Assembly: GCA_036794825.1 (NCBI GenBank)
Contig: DAIRGA010000017.1
Coordinates: 1 to 64,000, forward strand
Reading direction: 5' to 3'
DNA: 64,000 nucleotides
Origin: RZYY01 sp036794825
Lineage (GTDB): Bacteria > Bacteroidota > Bacteroidia > Bacteroidales > 4484-276
In this document: positions 50,555 to 59,239 of the stretch, piece by piece
How positions within the stretch are numbered: the first letter of the stretch is position 1
How the letters are laid out: each line of letters begins with the position of its first letter
Notes under the pieces: generated by a model
Databases searched by the model: none
What the model saw: only the letters and a program-made list of their open reading frames with translations
Told to the model about the DNA's origin: nothing
Position numbers and translations under genes: made by a program

Positions 50555-51747
50555 TGATCTTTCCCCGCATACTCATATTCATCCCATGCTTCACCCACGG
50601 TGGCGCCGAAAAGCAGGGTATGATTCTGGCTAAGGCGTTAAAAAAACACGGGTATGATGTGCATGTTTGGGCCTTCCCTCCCATAAAATCAATCTCTCCG
50701 TTTAATACCGAAGAGCTTACAAATGAGGGAATAAGTTGTTTTCAATACCCCCTCTGGCCAAAATACAAATGGGGATTTGCTGAAAAACCCTGGTCGTTGC
50801 GTAAGATGCTTTCTTATTACCATTCATGGTATCGGCCTTTGAACCAAATAAAAAAAATTACACCCAATCAAATCTTTGATGTCATCATACCTTTCACCGT
50901 TCCGGCATGTATGCTATCGGTATTGCTAAAAAAACAGTTAAAAGCGAAATCGGTTATCTGGAATCATCGCGGGGGAAATGACAATGCCGGTTTTAATTAT
51001 TCCCCATTTATCATAAAAAGAATCCTTGAAGTTGAACCGGTATTTATGGCCAATTCATCGGGCGGCGCAGATTTTTTAAGCAGAATATTCAACAAACCGA
51101 CTGACCATGTAAAGATCATTAACAACGTTTATCTGCCTGATAGCGCAGATAAAAACATGAAAAAAGCAGCGTTAAGTCCACAACAAACCGTTGAGTTGCT
51201 TCAACTGGCCAATTTCTTTCCTGAAAAAGATTGGGAAACCCTGGTTGAAGGAATGGCTGTGCTTAAAAAAAGAAATTTTCAGACGCATTTTCATTTGGTC
51301 GGGGCATTTATTAATGACATAGAAAAAAAGCGTTTTAACGATAAGGTTCTTGCGCTGGGTGTTGATGAAACGATTACCCATTATGAATCAATGAGTAAGA
51401 AAGAAATAACAGAAAGGTTTAACGGTAAAATTCATATCGGTGTTTTGTCTTCAAAAACCGAAGGCATGCCAAATGCTGTGATGGAATATATGTATTGGAA
51501 GCTACCTGTTATTGGTACCGACATTCCCGGAATCAGGGATTTGTTAGGCGAATCCCAAAATGAATGTCTTTTTAAAGTGGGTGATGCTGCCGGTTTTGCT
51601 GATAAAGTGCAATGGATAATTGCTGACCAAAAAAGATTTGAAGGAATTGGAAACCAAAACCACCAGCGGATTACTGAAAATTTTGCTGTTGAAAAAATAA
51701 TACCTAAGTGGCTTGACCTTATCAATGCCAGCATTAATAACGATTGA
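50554..51747 (+). CDS. glycosyltransferase family 4
   Basis: A 397-residue retaining GT-B glycosyltransferase. The N-terminal acceptor loop reads HGGAEKQGMILAKALKKHGYDVHVWAF (split over the loop and first helix). The donor-binding E-x7-E motif is in SKTEGMPNAVMEYMYWKLPVIGTDIPGIRDL, the hallmark of GT4. The start ATG overlaps the stop of the previous gene by one base. The 5' part is GC-richer than the neighbouring gene. Sugar and linkage cannot be predicted. Confidence 0.9.
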   Translation: MIFPRILIFIPCFTHGGAEKQGMILAKALKKHGYDVHVWAFPPIKSISPFNTEELTNEGISCFQYPLWPKYKWGFAEKPWSLRKMLSYYHSWYRPLNQIKKITPNQIFDVIIPFTVPACMLSVLLKKQLKAKSVIWNHRGGNDNAGFNYSPFIIKRILEVEPVFMANSSGGADFLSRIFNKPTDHVKIINNVYLPDSADKNMKKAALSPQQTVELLQLANFFPEKDWETLVEGMAVLKKRNFQTHFHLVGAFINDIEKKRFNDKVLALGVDETITHYESMSKKEITERFNGKIHIGVLSSKTEGMPNAVMEYMYWKLPVIGTDIPGIRDLLGESQNECLFKVGDAAGFADKVQWIIADQKRFEGIGNQNHQRITENFAVEKIIPKWLDLINASINND

Positions 51748-51753
51748 AAAATA

Positions 51754-52662
51754 ATGAGGGCAAAATTTATGAATGCAATAAACCCTTTGGTCTCCGTCAT
51801 CATCCCCTGCTACAACCAGGCCCAATACCTGCCTGAAGCCCTGAAAAGTGTTTTTTCTCAAACGCACCCGCAGTGGGAGTGTATTATTGTTAATGATGGC
51901 AGCACCGATAAGACAGATGAAGTGGCAAGGGAGTGGTTGACGAAGGATGAACGATTTAAATATATCAAAAAGGAGAATGGAGGATTAAGTTCGGCCCGTA
52001 ACGCTGGCCTTAAAGAGGCAAAAGGTAGTTTGTTACAATTTCTTGATTCCGATGACGCAATCCATCCGGAAAAATTTGCTCTTCAAATAAAAGCACTTGA
52101 TTCCACCGACCTTCATGCACTATCCATCTCTGATTACTTTTCATCAATAGCCTCCGATCTTACTCAAAAGCATTCCTCGCGCTATTTATCCCCATGGTTT
52201 AAAACATCAAATCATCTTCAGGAATTAATTACTGATTGGGAAAAACAACTATCCATTCCAGTACATTGCTTTCTGTTCAAAGCCGCGTTATTTTTTGATC
52301 ACAGCATTCTCTTTAATGAAAAATTGCCCAACCACGAAGACTGGGATTGTTGGATGAATATTTTTAAGCTTAAGCCTGATGTGGTTTACGTTGACCAAAA
52401 GCTGGCAACATATAGAATCAGAGAAGATTCAATGTGCCGGGACAATCAGCTTATGAAACAGGGGTATTTAAATGCTATTGAAATTCAGAAAGTAAACTTT
52501 TCAGAATTTTCTGAGGAGTACGATCTGCTTTGCAAAAAACACAACCAGGTGAAGTTCGGAGTTTTTGAGCGGAACATTATCGTAGTATATTTTCGCATCA
52601 CTTATCTGACCTTGTTGAAATATTTGAAACTGATTTATGGAAAAATTAAAGCCCTCCTTTAA
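51754..52662 (+). CDS. glycosyltransferase family 2
   Basis: A 302-residue GT-A enzyme. Nucleotide-sugar binding: SVIIPCYNQAQYLPEALKSVF, then IIVNDGSTDKTDEVA, and the DXD-type LDSDDAIHP for the metal. An ATG at 51769, five codons in, starts directly at MNAINPLVSVIIP and may be the true start. The C-terminal half has NHEDWDCWM, containing the catalytic-base region ED. It lies 6 bases after the GT4 gene. Acceptor unknown. Confidence 0.9.
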   Translation: MRAKFMNAINPLVSVIIPCYNQAQYLPEALKSVFSQTHPQWECIIVNDGSTDKTDEVAREWLTKDERFKYIKKENGGLSSARNAGLKEAKGSLLQFLDSDDAIHPEKFALQIKALDSTDLHALSISDYFSSIASDLTQKHSSRYLSPWFKTSNHLQELITDWEKQLSIPVHCFLFKAALFFDHSILFNEKLPNHEDWDCWMNIFKLKPDVVYVDQKLATYRIREDSMCRDNQLMKQGYLNAIEIQKVNFSEFSEEYDLLCKKHNQVKFGVFERNIIVVYFRITYLTLLKYLKLIYGKIKALL

Positions 52663-52713
52663 TAAGCATAACGCCAACAACTGAATAACGAGCAAAAAAC
52701 ATAGAACAAATAA

Positions 52714-53850
52714 ATGGAAAACCCCAAAATCCGCCCAATCGCCATGTACCTACCACAATATCACCCCATTCCGGAAAATGATGCATGGTGGGGAAAAGGA
52801 TTTACAGAGTGGCGAAATGTAGTAAAAGCAAAACCCCGGTTTAAAGGACACTATCAACCACATTTGCCGGCTGATCTTGGATTCTACGATCTCCGTCTTG
52901 AGGAAGCGCGCCTGGCTCAGGAAGCGTTGGCAAAGCAATATGGTATATATGGCTTTTGTTACTATCATTATTGGTTTAATGGCAAGCGCCTACTCAATGA
53001 ACCCATAGACCGGAAGATAAAAAATCCAAAGGAAGACCTGCCCTTTATGTTTTGCTGGGCAAACGAAAATTGGACCCGGGCCTGGGATGGTGGTGAAAAT
53101 GAAATTCTGATTGAGCAAAAATATAGTCACGATGATGATGAAAATCATATCCGCGCCCTTATTCCCTATTTCAAAGATGAGCGGTACATAAAAGTGGATG
53201 GGAAGCCGGTGTTTGTAATTTACAAGGATGCTTTGTTTCCTGATATCAAGAGGACTTTGGAAATATTCAGGGAAGAGGCGGGCAAACATGGGATCGGGCT
53301 TTACTTGTGCAAATTTGATTTAAATGAAAAAATATCTACGGATTATACTTCATTTGGTTTCGATGCTGCAATCGAATTTCAACCTTTTACAAGACAATTT
53401 TCTGATTATAATAATCATAGAGCAAGAGGAATCAAAAAATACTTTGTGCTAAATAATTATTTATCGTTTGTTTCAAGAAAAGTGTTCGGTGTTGCGAAAT
53501 CGAGGAATATTAAAGACCGTATAATTGATTTTGAAAGATTTGTGAATTATGAAATATCGAACAATCATTCAAAATTAAAAGTTTTTCCAGGCGTATGCCC
53601 TGGGTGGGACAATTCTTCAAGAAGGCCTAAGAATAAAGCATTGATATTTAATAAAATGAATCCTGATTTATTCAAGGGGTGGGTTTTGTTCAAATTGGAA
53701 AATTTTAATCATAGACTTGATGAAGAGAATTTTCTTTTTATTAATGCCTGGAATGAATGGGCGGAGGGCAATCATCTTGAGCCTTGTGAAAAATGGGGAC
53801 ATTCGTATTTGGTTGCATTGCGGGATGCTATTAGAATGTTTAACAAGTAG
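52714..53850 (+). CDS. WbsX-like protein (GH99-related domain)
   Basis: A 378-residue protein of the WbsX / glycosyltransferase_WTG type (GH99-like fold) found in many O-antigen and capsule clusters. Hallmarks: AMYLPQYHPIPENDAWWGKGFTEW at the start, GFCYYHYWFNGKRLLNEP, FMFCWANENWTRAWDGG and a late INAWNEWAEGNHLEP. The two Glu-rich motifs line the sugar site. Whether it hydrolyses or transfers glycans is not settled for the family. Composition falls within the gene near nt 53,320 (about 50% to 23% G+C in 60-base samples), so it may be chimeric. Confidence 0.88.
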   Translation: MENPKIRPIAMYLPQYHPIPENDAWWGKGFTEWRNVVKAKPRFKGHYQPHLPADLGFYDLRLEEARLAQEALAKQYGIYGFCYYHYWFNGKRLLNEPIDRKIKNPKEDLPFMFCWANENWTRAWDGGENEILIEQKYSHDDDENHIRALIPYFKDERYIKVDGKPVFVIYKDALFPDIKRTLEIFREEAGKHGIGLYLCKFDLNEKISTDYTSFGFDAAIEFQPFTRQFSDYNNHRARGIKKYFVLNNYLSFVSRKVFGVAKSRNIKDRIIDFERFVNYEISNNHSKLKVFPGVCPGWDNSSRRPKNKALIFNKMNPDLFKGWVLFKLENFNHRLDEENFLFINAWNEWAEGNHLEPCEKWGHSYLVALRDAIRMFNK

Positions 53851-53861
53851 ATTTTTATCTT

Positions 53862-54785
53862 ATGGATGTTTCCATTATATTGGTAAATTACAATACAAAG
53901 CAAATCACATCTAATTGTATCGATAGTATTTTTGCTAAAACAAATAGTATAAGTTTTGAGGTAATTCTTATAGACAACGCATCTTCAGATGGAAGTAGTG
54001 TTCATTTCAGATATGACGGGCGCATTAAGTTTATTGAAAGTAGAGAAAATATTGGTTTTGGAAATGCAAATAATTTGGGCATTAAAATGTCAACAGGCAG
54101 AAATGTCTTGTTCTTAAACACTGACACCCTTTTGTTAAATAATGCTGTTAAAATATTGTCAGATTTTTTGGATAGCAATCCGAAAGTTGGAGCCTGTGGG
54201 GGCAACCTGATTGATATAAAATCTCAGCCGACAAAATCATTTGCAAGATTTTTTCCAGGATTCGTTGAAGAATTTAGTGCTTTAACAGGGCATCGTTATG
54301 AGCGTCTTCGGTATGGAAAGAATTCTTATTATAATAATTCTGGTAAACCCATTAAAGTTGCATTTGTTTCAGGAGCTGATATGATGGTTAAGAGACAAGT
54401 GCTCGATAGAGTTGGCGTGTTTGATAAGGATTTCTTTCTTTACTTTGAGGAAACTGAATTGTCCTATAGAGTATATAAATATGGTTACACGATATATTCA
54501 ATTCCAGAAGCGCAATTAATTCATCTTGTAAGCAAAAGTTTTGATTTTCCTGAATCAAAAGCCCGACATTATTATTTTTCAAAACAAGTATATTATTCCA
54601 AGATATATTCTGCATACAAAGTTTGCTTTTTGAATGCACTTTTTTGCTTTCACCATAAAATCAGGTATTATATTGCACTGATACTTAAGCAGGATCAAAT
54701 TGCACTGAGTAATAAAAACATTCTTCGAGTTTCAAGAGAATCATATTACGAGTTCCGTAAACAGAAGAAGAATCCGCTTTTGTAA
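53862..54785 (+). CDS. glycosyltransferase family 2 (rhamnosyltransferase-like)
   Basis: A 307-residue GT-A enzyme of the WcaA/rhamnosyltransferase group. It has VSIILVNYNTKQITSNCIDSI, VILIDNASSDGSSV, IGFGNANNLGIK, the metal-binding FLNTDTLL, and the late FFLYFEETELSYRV in which DED/EE gives the base. The start ATG is 11 bases after the WbsX stop. Rhamnosyltransferases are common in this subgroup, but the sugar is not certain. Confidence 0.88.
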   Translation: MDVSIILVNYNTKQITSNCIDSIFAKTNSISFEVILIDNASSDGSSVHFRYDGRIKFIESRENIGFGNANNLGIKMSTGRNVLFLNTDTLLLNNAVKILSDFLDSNPKVGACGGNLIDIKSQPTKSFARFFPGFVEEFSALTGHRYERLRYGKNSYYNNSGKPIKVAFVSGADMMVKRQVLDRVGVFDKDFFLYFEETELSYRVYKYGYTIYSIPEAQLIHLVSKSFDFPESKARHYYFSKQVYYSKIYSAYKVCFLNALFCFHHKIRYYIALILKQDQIALSNKNILRVSRESYYEFRKQKKNPLL

Positions 54786-54830
54786 CTATTAAGTTTCGTC
54801 CGACAATGTATTAATCCTTAAAATAGACAG

Positions 54831-55805
54831 ATGAGTAATTCCTCATGTTTGATAACCATCATTGTTCCTGTTCATAATCAGGAAAAATGCATTACACGTT
54901 GTTTAGATTCAATTCTAAATCAAACCTACTCCAATACTGAAATCATTATAGTAAACGATGGCTCCACAGACAAAACAGCTCCTCTTATTAATGAAATTGC
55001 TTTACATGATAAAAGGGTTAAAGTAATTCACCAAAAAAACTCAGGACCTGGAAATGCCAGAAACGCAGGGCTTGATATTGCAACAGGAGAATACATCGGA
55101 TTTGTTGATAGCGACGACTACATTGAAAAAGACATGTATCAGGCGATGATTGATGCCGCATTGATGCATGATGCCGATATTGTGCAATGTGGTTATGAAC
55201 ATGTTACTCCAGAAAATATTTCTTTTAAAAGAAGCAATTATGCGGAAAGAATAATTGAGGGGGCATATAGCTGTGCATTTGAGTTTTCTGCACAAAAAGA
55301 CATTAACAATTACCTACCTTGCAAACTTATTAAACGGTCACTGATTGGAAATAAACGATTACCCTCATTATTTGCGTCAGAGGACACATTTTTTCTGCTT
55401 AAAGTCTTCTGCCATTGCAACAGGACAATCATAATAAATAAACATTTTTATAAGTACGTACAATTTAGTGAAAGCCTAAGCCGCTCATCGTTTTCGCTGA
55501 AAAAAATGGATGTAATTAAAAGCGGGAAACTAATGCATAAATACATTACCCAAAAATTCCCGGATCTTGCGTGTTATTGGTCATTGTTTGTTGTATTGAA
55601 TTCAGTTAAGCTTTACTCATGGTCAATAAAGCTGACGGAGTTCAAAACACAGCAAGATGAGCTGATAGCAACCTTTAAGGAATATTATCCCATTATCAGA
55701 AAAAGCAAAGTTATCAGCACAATCAGCCTGAAATCAAGACTGGCTCTTGATCTCTTTTATATCTGGCCCAAAGCTTATGCGCTTTTATTCAACTGGTATC
55801 ATTAA
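54831..55805 (+). CDS. glycosyltransferase family 2
   Basis: A 324-residue GT-A enzyme. TIIVPVHNQEKCITRCLDSIL and IIIVNDGSTDKTAPLI bind the nucleotide, followed by GPGNARNAGLDIATGEYIGFVDSDDYIEKDMY with the metal-binding DSDD (the phrases span residues about 8-100). The C-terminal part has FASEDTFFLLKVF, containing the catalytic Glu-Asp. It is typical of capsule and O-antigen clusters. Donor and acceptor unknown. Confidence 0.9.
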   Translation: MSNSSCLITIIVPVHNQEKCITRCLDSILNQTYSNTEIIIVNDGSTDKTAPLINEIALHDKRVKVIHQKNSGPGNARNAGLDIATGEYIGFVDSDDYIEKDMYQAMIDAALMHDADIVQCGYEHVTPENISFKRSNYAERIIEGAYSCAFEFSAQKDINNYLPCKLIKRSLIGNKRLPSLFASEDTFFLLKVFCHCNRTIIINKHFYKYVQFSESLSRSSFSLKKMDVIKSGKLMHKYITQKFPDLACYWSLFVVLNSVKLYSWSIKLTEFKTQQDELIATFKEYYPIIRKSKVISTISLKSRLALDLFYIWPKAYALLFNWYH

Positions 55806-55873
55806 AAACGGCAACAAAAAGTCAGTTTTCGATAATTACAATCTCCGAATGTGGAAAATTTTATATTGGTAGA

Positions 55874-56998
55874 ATGTTTATTTTAATTGTTGCCGGTGGA
55901 TATCCCACAAAGAAACATCCATTGATGGGCATTTTCGAATACGACCAGGCCAAAGCCCTGCACAATGCCGGGCATAAAGTGGTTTTTATTTCACTTGACC
56001 TTCAGTCAATACGCAGAAAACGCCAACTAGGAAAATCATTTCATCATATTGAAGGTTTCGATATTTTCAACATTTCATTTCCACTAGGAAATGTACCCCC
56101 CAGTTTATTTATTACTGTTGGTAAGTTGGTGCTTAAGTCAATATTTAAAGATGTTTTAATAAAACATGGCCTACCCGACTTTATACATGCGCATTTTACA
56201 AATATTGCAGCAATTGCATCAGTTCTGAAAACAAAATACAGGATTCCATTAATTGTTACAGAGCATAGCAGCTTGATTCATAAAGATGTTTTGGACAAAA
56301 CAACCAGAACATCCGGGAGTTTGGCCTATGGTAATGCAGATAAAGTCATTGCCGTATCTCAGAGTTTGTCGAAAAGATTATTGCATCACTTTAATATTGA
56401 CAGTGTGGTAGTAAATAACATTGTTGATCTGGAAACTTTTCATCATAAACCACAGGAGCATAGCCACTTTCAGTTTATTTCCGTTGGCAACTTATTGCAT
56501 GTTAAGGGCTTTGATTTACTCATCAAAGCATTCAGCAAGTTAGAGGAAGCGAACCTGAGGTTACTGATTGTAGGCGAAGGCCCCGAACGCTCGAAACTTC
56601 AGAAACTAATTGATGATTTAAGCCTTGGCGACCAGGTACATCTGCCTGGCAGAAAAACACGATCTGAAATCAATGAGTTGATGAATAAAAGTGATGCTTT
56701 TGTTCTGGCATCAAGAGCAGAAACATTTGGTGTAGTTTACATTGAAGCCATGGCGGCTGGTTTGCCTGTTATTGCAACAAGATGCGGAGGCCCGGATGAG
56801 TTTGTAAACAAGAGCAATGGTATTTTAGTTCCAGTTAATGATATTATTTCATTATCTGAAGCGCTGTCAAAAATTAAAAACAACATTGAATATTATGACC
56901 GAAAGTTTATTTCCGAACAGTGTAGGTCAAAATTTTCCCCTGGCACCATTGCCAATCAACTAATTAAAGAATATGAGAAAATTATTAAAAAGCAGTAG
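55874..56998 (+). CDS. glycosyltransferase family 4
   Basis: A 374-residue GT-B enzyme. The N-terminus has GGYPTKKHPLMGIFEYDQAKAL, the acceptor-side loop of the family; the C-terminal half has ISVGNLLHVKGFDLLIKAF, LIVGEGPERSKLQKLI and the E-x7-E donor site ASRAETFGVVYIEAMAAGLPVIAT. The 5' end is GC-richer than the remainder. Only two bases separate it from the amidotransferase gene that follows. Sugar unknown. Confidence 0.9.
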   Translation: MFILIVAGGYPTKKHPLMGIFEYDQAKALHNAGHKVVFISLDLQSIRRKRQLGKSFHHIEGFDIFNISFPLGNVPPSLFITVGKLVLKSIFKDVLIKHGLPDFIHAHFTNIAAIASVLKTKYRIPLIVTEHSSLIHKDVLDKTTRTSGSLAYGNADKVIAVSQSLSKRLLHHFNIDSVVVNNIVDLETFHHKPQEHSHFQFISVGNLLHVKGFDLLIKAFSKLEEANLRLLIVGEGPERSKLQKLIDDLSLGDQVHLPGRKTRSEINELMNKSDAFVLASRAETFGVVYIEAMAAGLPVIATRCGGPDEFVNKSNGILVPVNDIISLSEALSKIKNNIEYYDRKFISEQCRSKFSPGTIANQLIKEYEKIIKKQ

Positions 56999-57000
56999 CT

Positions 57001-58098
57001 ATGAAACAAAAAAATCAGGAATGTAAGCGCTGTGTAATGAATAATGATTCAGATCCTTATATTACATTTGATAAAAATGGCTTATGTAATTATTGTACTG
57101 ATGCATTGCAACGAATGAAATATACCTATTTCCCCAATGATGAGGGAAAAGTAAAACTTGAATCGCTGATAACGAATCTCAAAAAGGAAGGTGTAGGAAA
57201 AAAGTACGACTGTTTAATGGGTATCAGTGGTGGTCTGGATTCTTCATACTTAACGTATTTGGGTAGCAAATGGGGTTTACGTATTTTGGCTGTGCACATT
57301 GATGATGGATTTGATACTGATATCTCACAACGCAATATTGAAAAATTGGTTAAAGCAACCAATGTTGACTTTATAGTAGAAAAACCAGATGCCACACAAT
57401 TTGATGCGCTAACAAGAGCCTATATAATGGCAGGTGTTCCGAATTTGGCCATACCGCAAGACAATGTCCTTTTTGCTTATTTGTTTAGGTACGCCCGGCA
57501 ACACAAATTGAATAATTTTCTATCAGGTGGTAATTTTGCTACCGAATCAATACTTCAAAAAGGCAATACTTACCGGATGTTTGATGTTACCAACATTAAA
57601 GCAATTCATAAGCGGTTTGGAACAGAGTCCTTGGATAAACTTCAATTACTATCGGATTACAGAAGATTTATTGACCAAAAAATACTAAAAATAAAAACCC
57701 ATCGGCCTTTAAATTTGATGGATTACAACAGCGAAAGGGCATTAAAGGAATTGGCTGATTTTTGTGATTTTGAATATTATGGCGGTAAGCATTTAGAAAA
57801 CAATTTAACAAAATTTATTCAGACATATTGGTTTTACAACAAGTTTAAAGTGGACAAACGTCGTTCGCACTTATCGAGCATGATTGTTTCAAACCAAATG
57901 ACACGGGAAAAAGCCTTATCAGAGTTGCAAAAGTCGTTGTACGAAGAAAATGAAATGAATGAGGTAATAACTCAAATCTGTAAAAGATTAAAAATTCCGA
58001 ATCAGGAATTTGAAACAATCATGAGTAGTCAACCAAAACAGCATTCAGACTATCCAATCGATAAGTTTTATATTCTTTTCAAAAAGATATTCTATTAA
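57001..58098 (+). CDS. N-acetyl sugar amidotransferase (WbpG/PseA-like)
   Basis: A 365-residue ATP pyrophosphatase-type enzyme. It has an N-terminal zinc site (Cys8, Cys11, Cys29, Cys32) and a PP-loop GISGGLDSSYL (about residues 75-85). The later LSGGNFATESIL is a family hallmark. WbpG converts a C-3 acetamido sugar to its acetamidino form, using ammonia from HisH/HisF-like partners. No such partners are in this cluster, so ammonia must come from elsewhere (housekeeping HisH/HisF or copies outside the window) or the enzyme does something else. It suggests an amidinated sugar in the polysaccharide. Confidence 0.88.
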   Translation: MKQKNQECKRCVMNNDSDPYITFDKNGLCNYCTDALQRMKYTYFPNDEGKVKLESLITNLKKEGVGKKYDCLMGISGGLDSSYLTYLGSKWGLRILAVHIDDGFDTDISQRNIEKLVKATNVDFIVEKPDATQFDALTRAYIMAGVPNLAIPQDNVLFAYLFRYARQHKLNNFLSGGNFATESILQKGNTYRMFDVTNIKAIHKRFGTESLDKLQLLSDYRRFIDQKILKIKTHRPLNLMDYNSERALKELADFCDFEYYGGKHLENNLTKFIQTYWFYNKFKVDKRRSHLSSMIVSNQMTREKALSELQKSLYEENEMNEVITQICKRLKIPNQEFETIMSSQPKQHSDYPIDKFYILFKKIFY

Positions 58099-58103
58099 CA
58101 TTT

Positions 58104-59222
58104 ATGCAAATAAAAGTTTGTCATTTAACTTCAGTACACCCTATTAATGATGTACGCATTTTTGTTAAACAATGCACAAGCCTGGCTGCCAATGGCTTTG
58201 ATGTTACACTAATTGCATGTGGGGATACGGCATATGAAGATATTCAAAACGGGGTTAAGCGAATATCGCTAAATGTTCCTATAAAAAGCAGGCTGCAACG
58301 AATGCGCAAACGTTCAAAAGCAGTTCTTAGGAAAGCAATTGAAATAGATTCAGATATTTATCACTTGCATGACCCTGAATTAATTGCCATAGGTCTTTAT
58401 TTGTCGAAAAGAGGGAAGATTGTGATTTATGATGCTCATGAAGATCTTCCGCTTCAAATGCTCAGCAAACCATACCTAAATGGCTTATCAAGAAGAATAT
58501 TTTCCATTTTGACCAACCTCTATTTAAAGTATGCTTGTTCAAAATTGTCGGCCGTTGTTACTGCTACTCCTAAAATAGAAAGTAAGTTTAATACTTTTAC
58601 CAGGAAGGTAGTTAACATAAATAATTTCCCAATTCTTGATGAGTTTAGTTTGGTTCAGCATGTCTGGAGTTCAAAAAGTAAGCAGGTTTGCTATATAGGT
58701 GGATTCTCGCAAACGAGGGGCATTAAGGAAATTGTATCTGCTATGTCGTTGGTGCAAGGTGAGGTTCGTCTATCTCTAGGTGGTTGTTTCAATGAACCTG
58801 GTTTTGATTCTTTGGTTAAGTCTCTTCCCGGATGGAGTTCAGTAGATAATTTGGGATTTCTTGACAGAGCTGGAGTTAGTAAATTGCTATCAAATAGTTA
58901 TGCTGGTTTGGTAACACTCCATCCGACTCAAAATTATATTGATTCTTTACCCGTAAAGATGTTTGAATATATGGCTGCTGGCTTACCTGTTATCGCCTCT
59001 AATTTTCCACTTTGGAAAGAAATCATCGAAGTGCATAACTGTGGGATATGTGTTGATCCAACCAAACCTGAAGAAATTGCAAATGCTATTGATTTATTGG
59101 TTAGTAATCCTGAATTGGCCAGAGAAATGGGAGAAAACGGTAAGCGGGCAGTAAATGAAAAGTTCAATTGGAAGTCTGAAGAAAAAAAACTAATTGATCT
59201 TTACGAATCTTTATTGAAGTAA
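58104..59222 (+). CDS. glycosyltransferase family 4
   Basis: A 372-residue GT-B enzyme. VCHLTSVHPINDVRIFVKQCTSLAANGFDV at the N-terminus (two adjacent elements) and DAHEDLPLQMLSKPY resemble GT4 transferases of O-antigen clusters. The donor-binding region is LPVKMFEYMAAGLPVIASNFPLWKEIIE. It ends AT-rich, and the composition rises sharply in the following gene. Six bases separate it from the amidotransferase gene. Sugar unknown. Confidence 0.88.
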   Translation: MQIKVCHLTSVHPINDVRIFVKQCTSLAANGFDVTLIACGDTAYEDIQNGVKRISLNVPIKSRLQRMRKRSKAVLRKAIEIDSDIYHLHDPELIAIGLYLSKRGKIVIYDAHEDLPLQMLSKPYLNGLSRRIFSILTNLYLKYACSKLSAVVTATPKIESKFNTFTRKVVNINNFPILDEFSLVQHVWSSKSKQVCYIGGFSQTRGIKEIVSAMSLVQGEVRLSLGGCFNEPGFDSLVKSLPGWSSVDNLGFLDRAGVSKLLSNSYAGLVTLHPTQNYIDSLPVKMFEYMAAGLPVIASNFPLWKEIIEVHNCGICVDPTKPEEIANAIDLLVSNPELAREMGENGKRAVNEKFNWKSEEKKLIDLYESLLK

Positions 59223-59239
59223 TTATTTATTTGACAAGA

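Larger units (their letters stand above)
47940..59239. other. AT-rich polysaccharide specificity cassette
   Basis: From inside wzt to the start of the last glycosyltransferase gene, composition is mostly well below that of the flanks (27% G+C in samples at 48001-48060 and 59161-59220, against 55% at 47821-47880 and 59281-59340). Some genes within it begin GC-richer and turn AT-rich. The pattern indicates horizontally acquired, exchangeable DNA. Boundaries are approximate. Confidence 0.6.
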
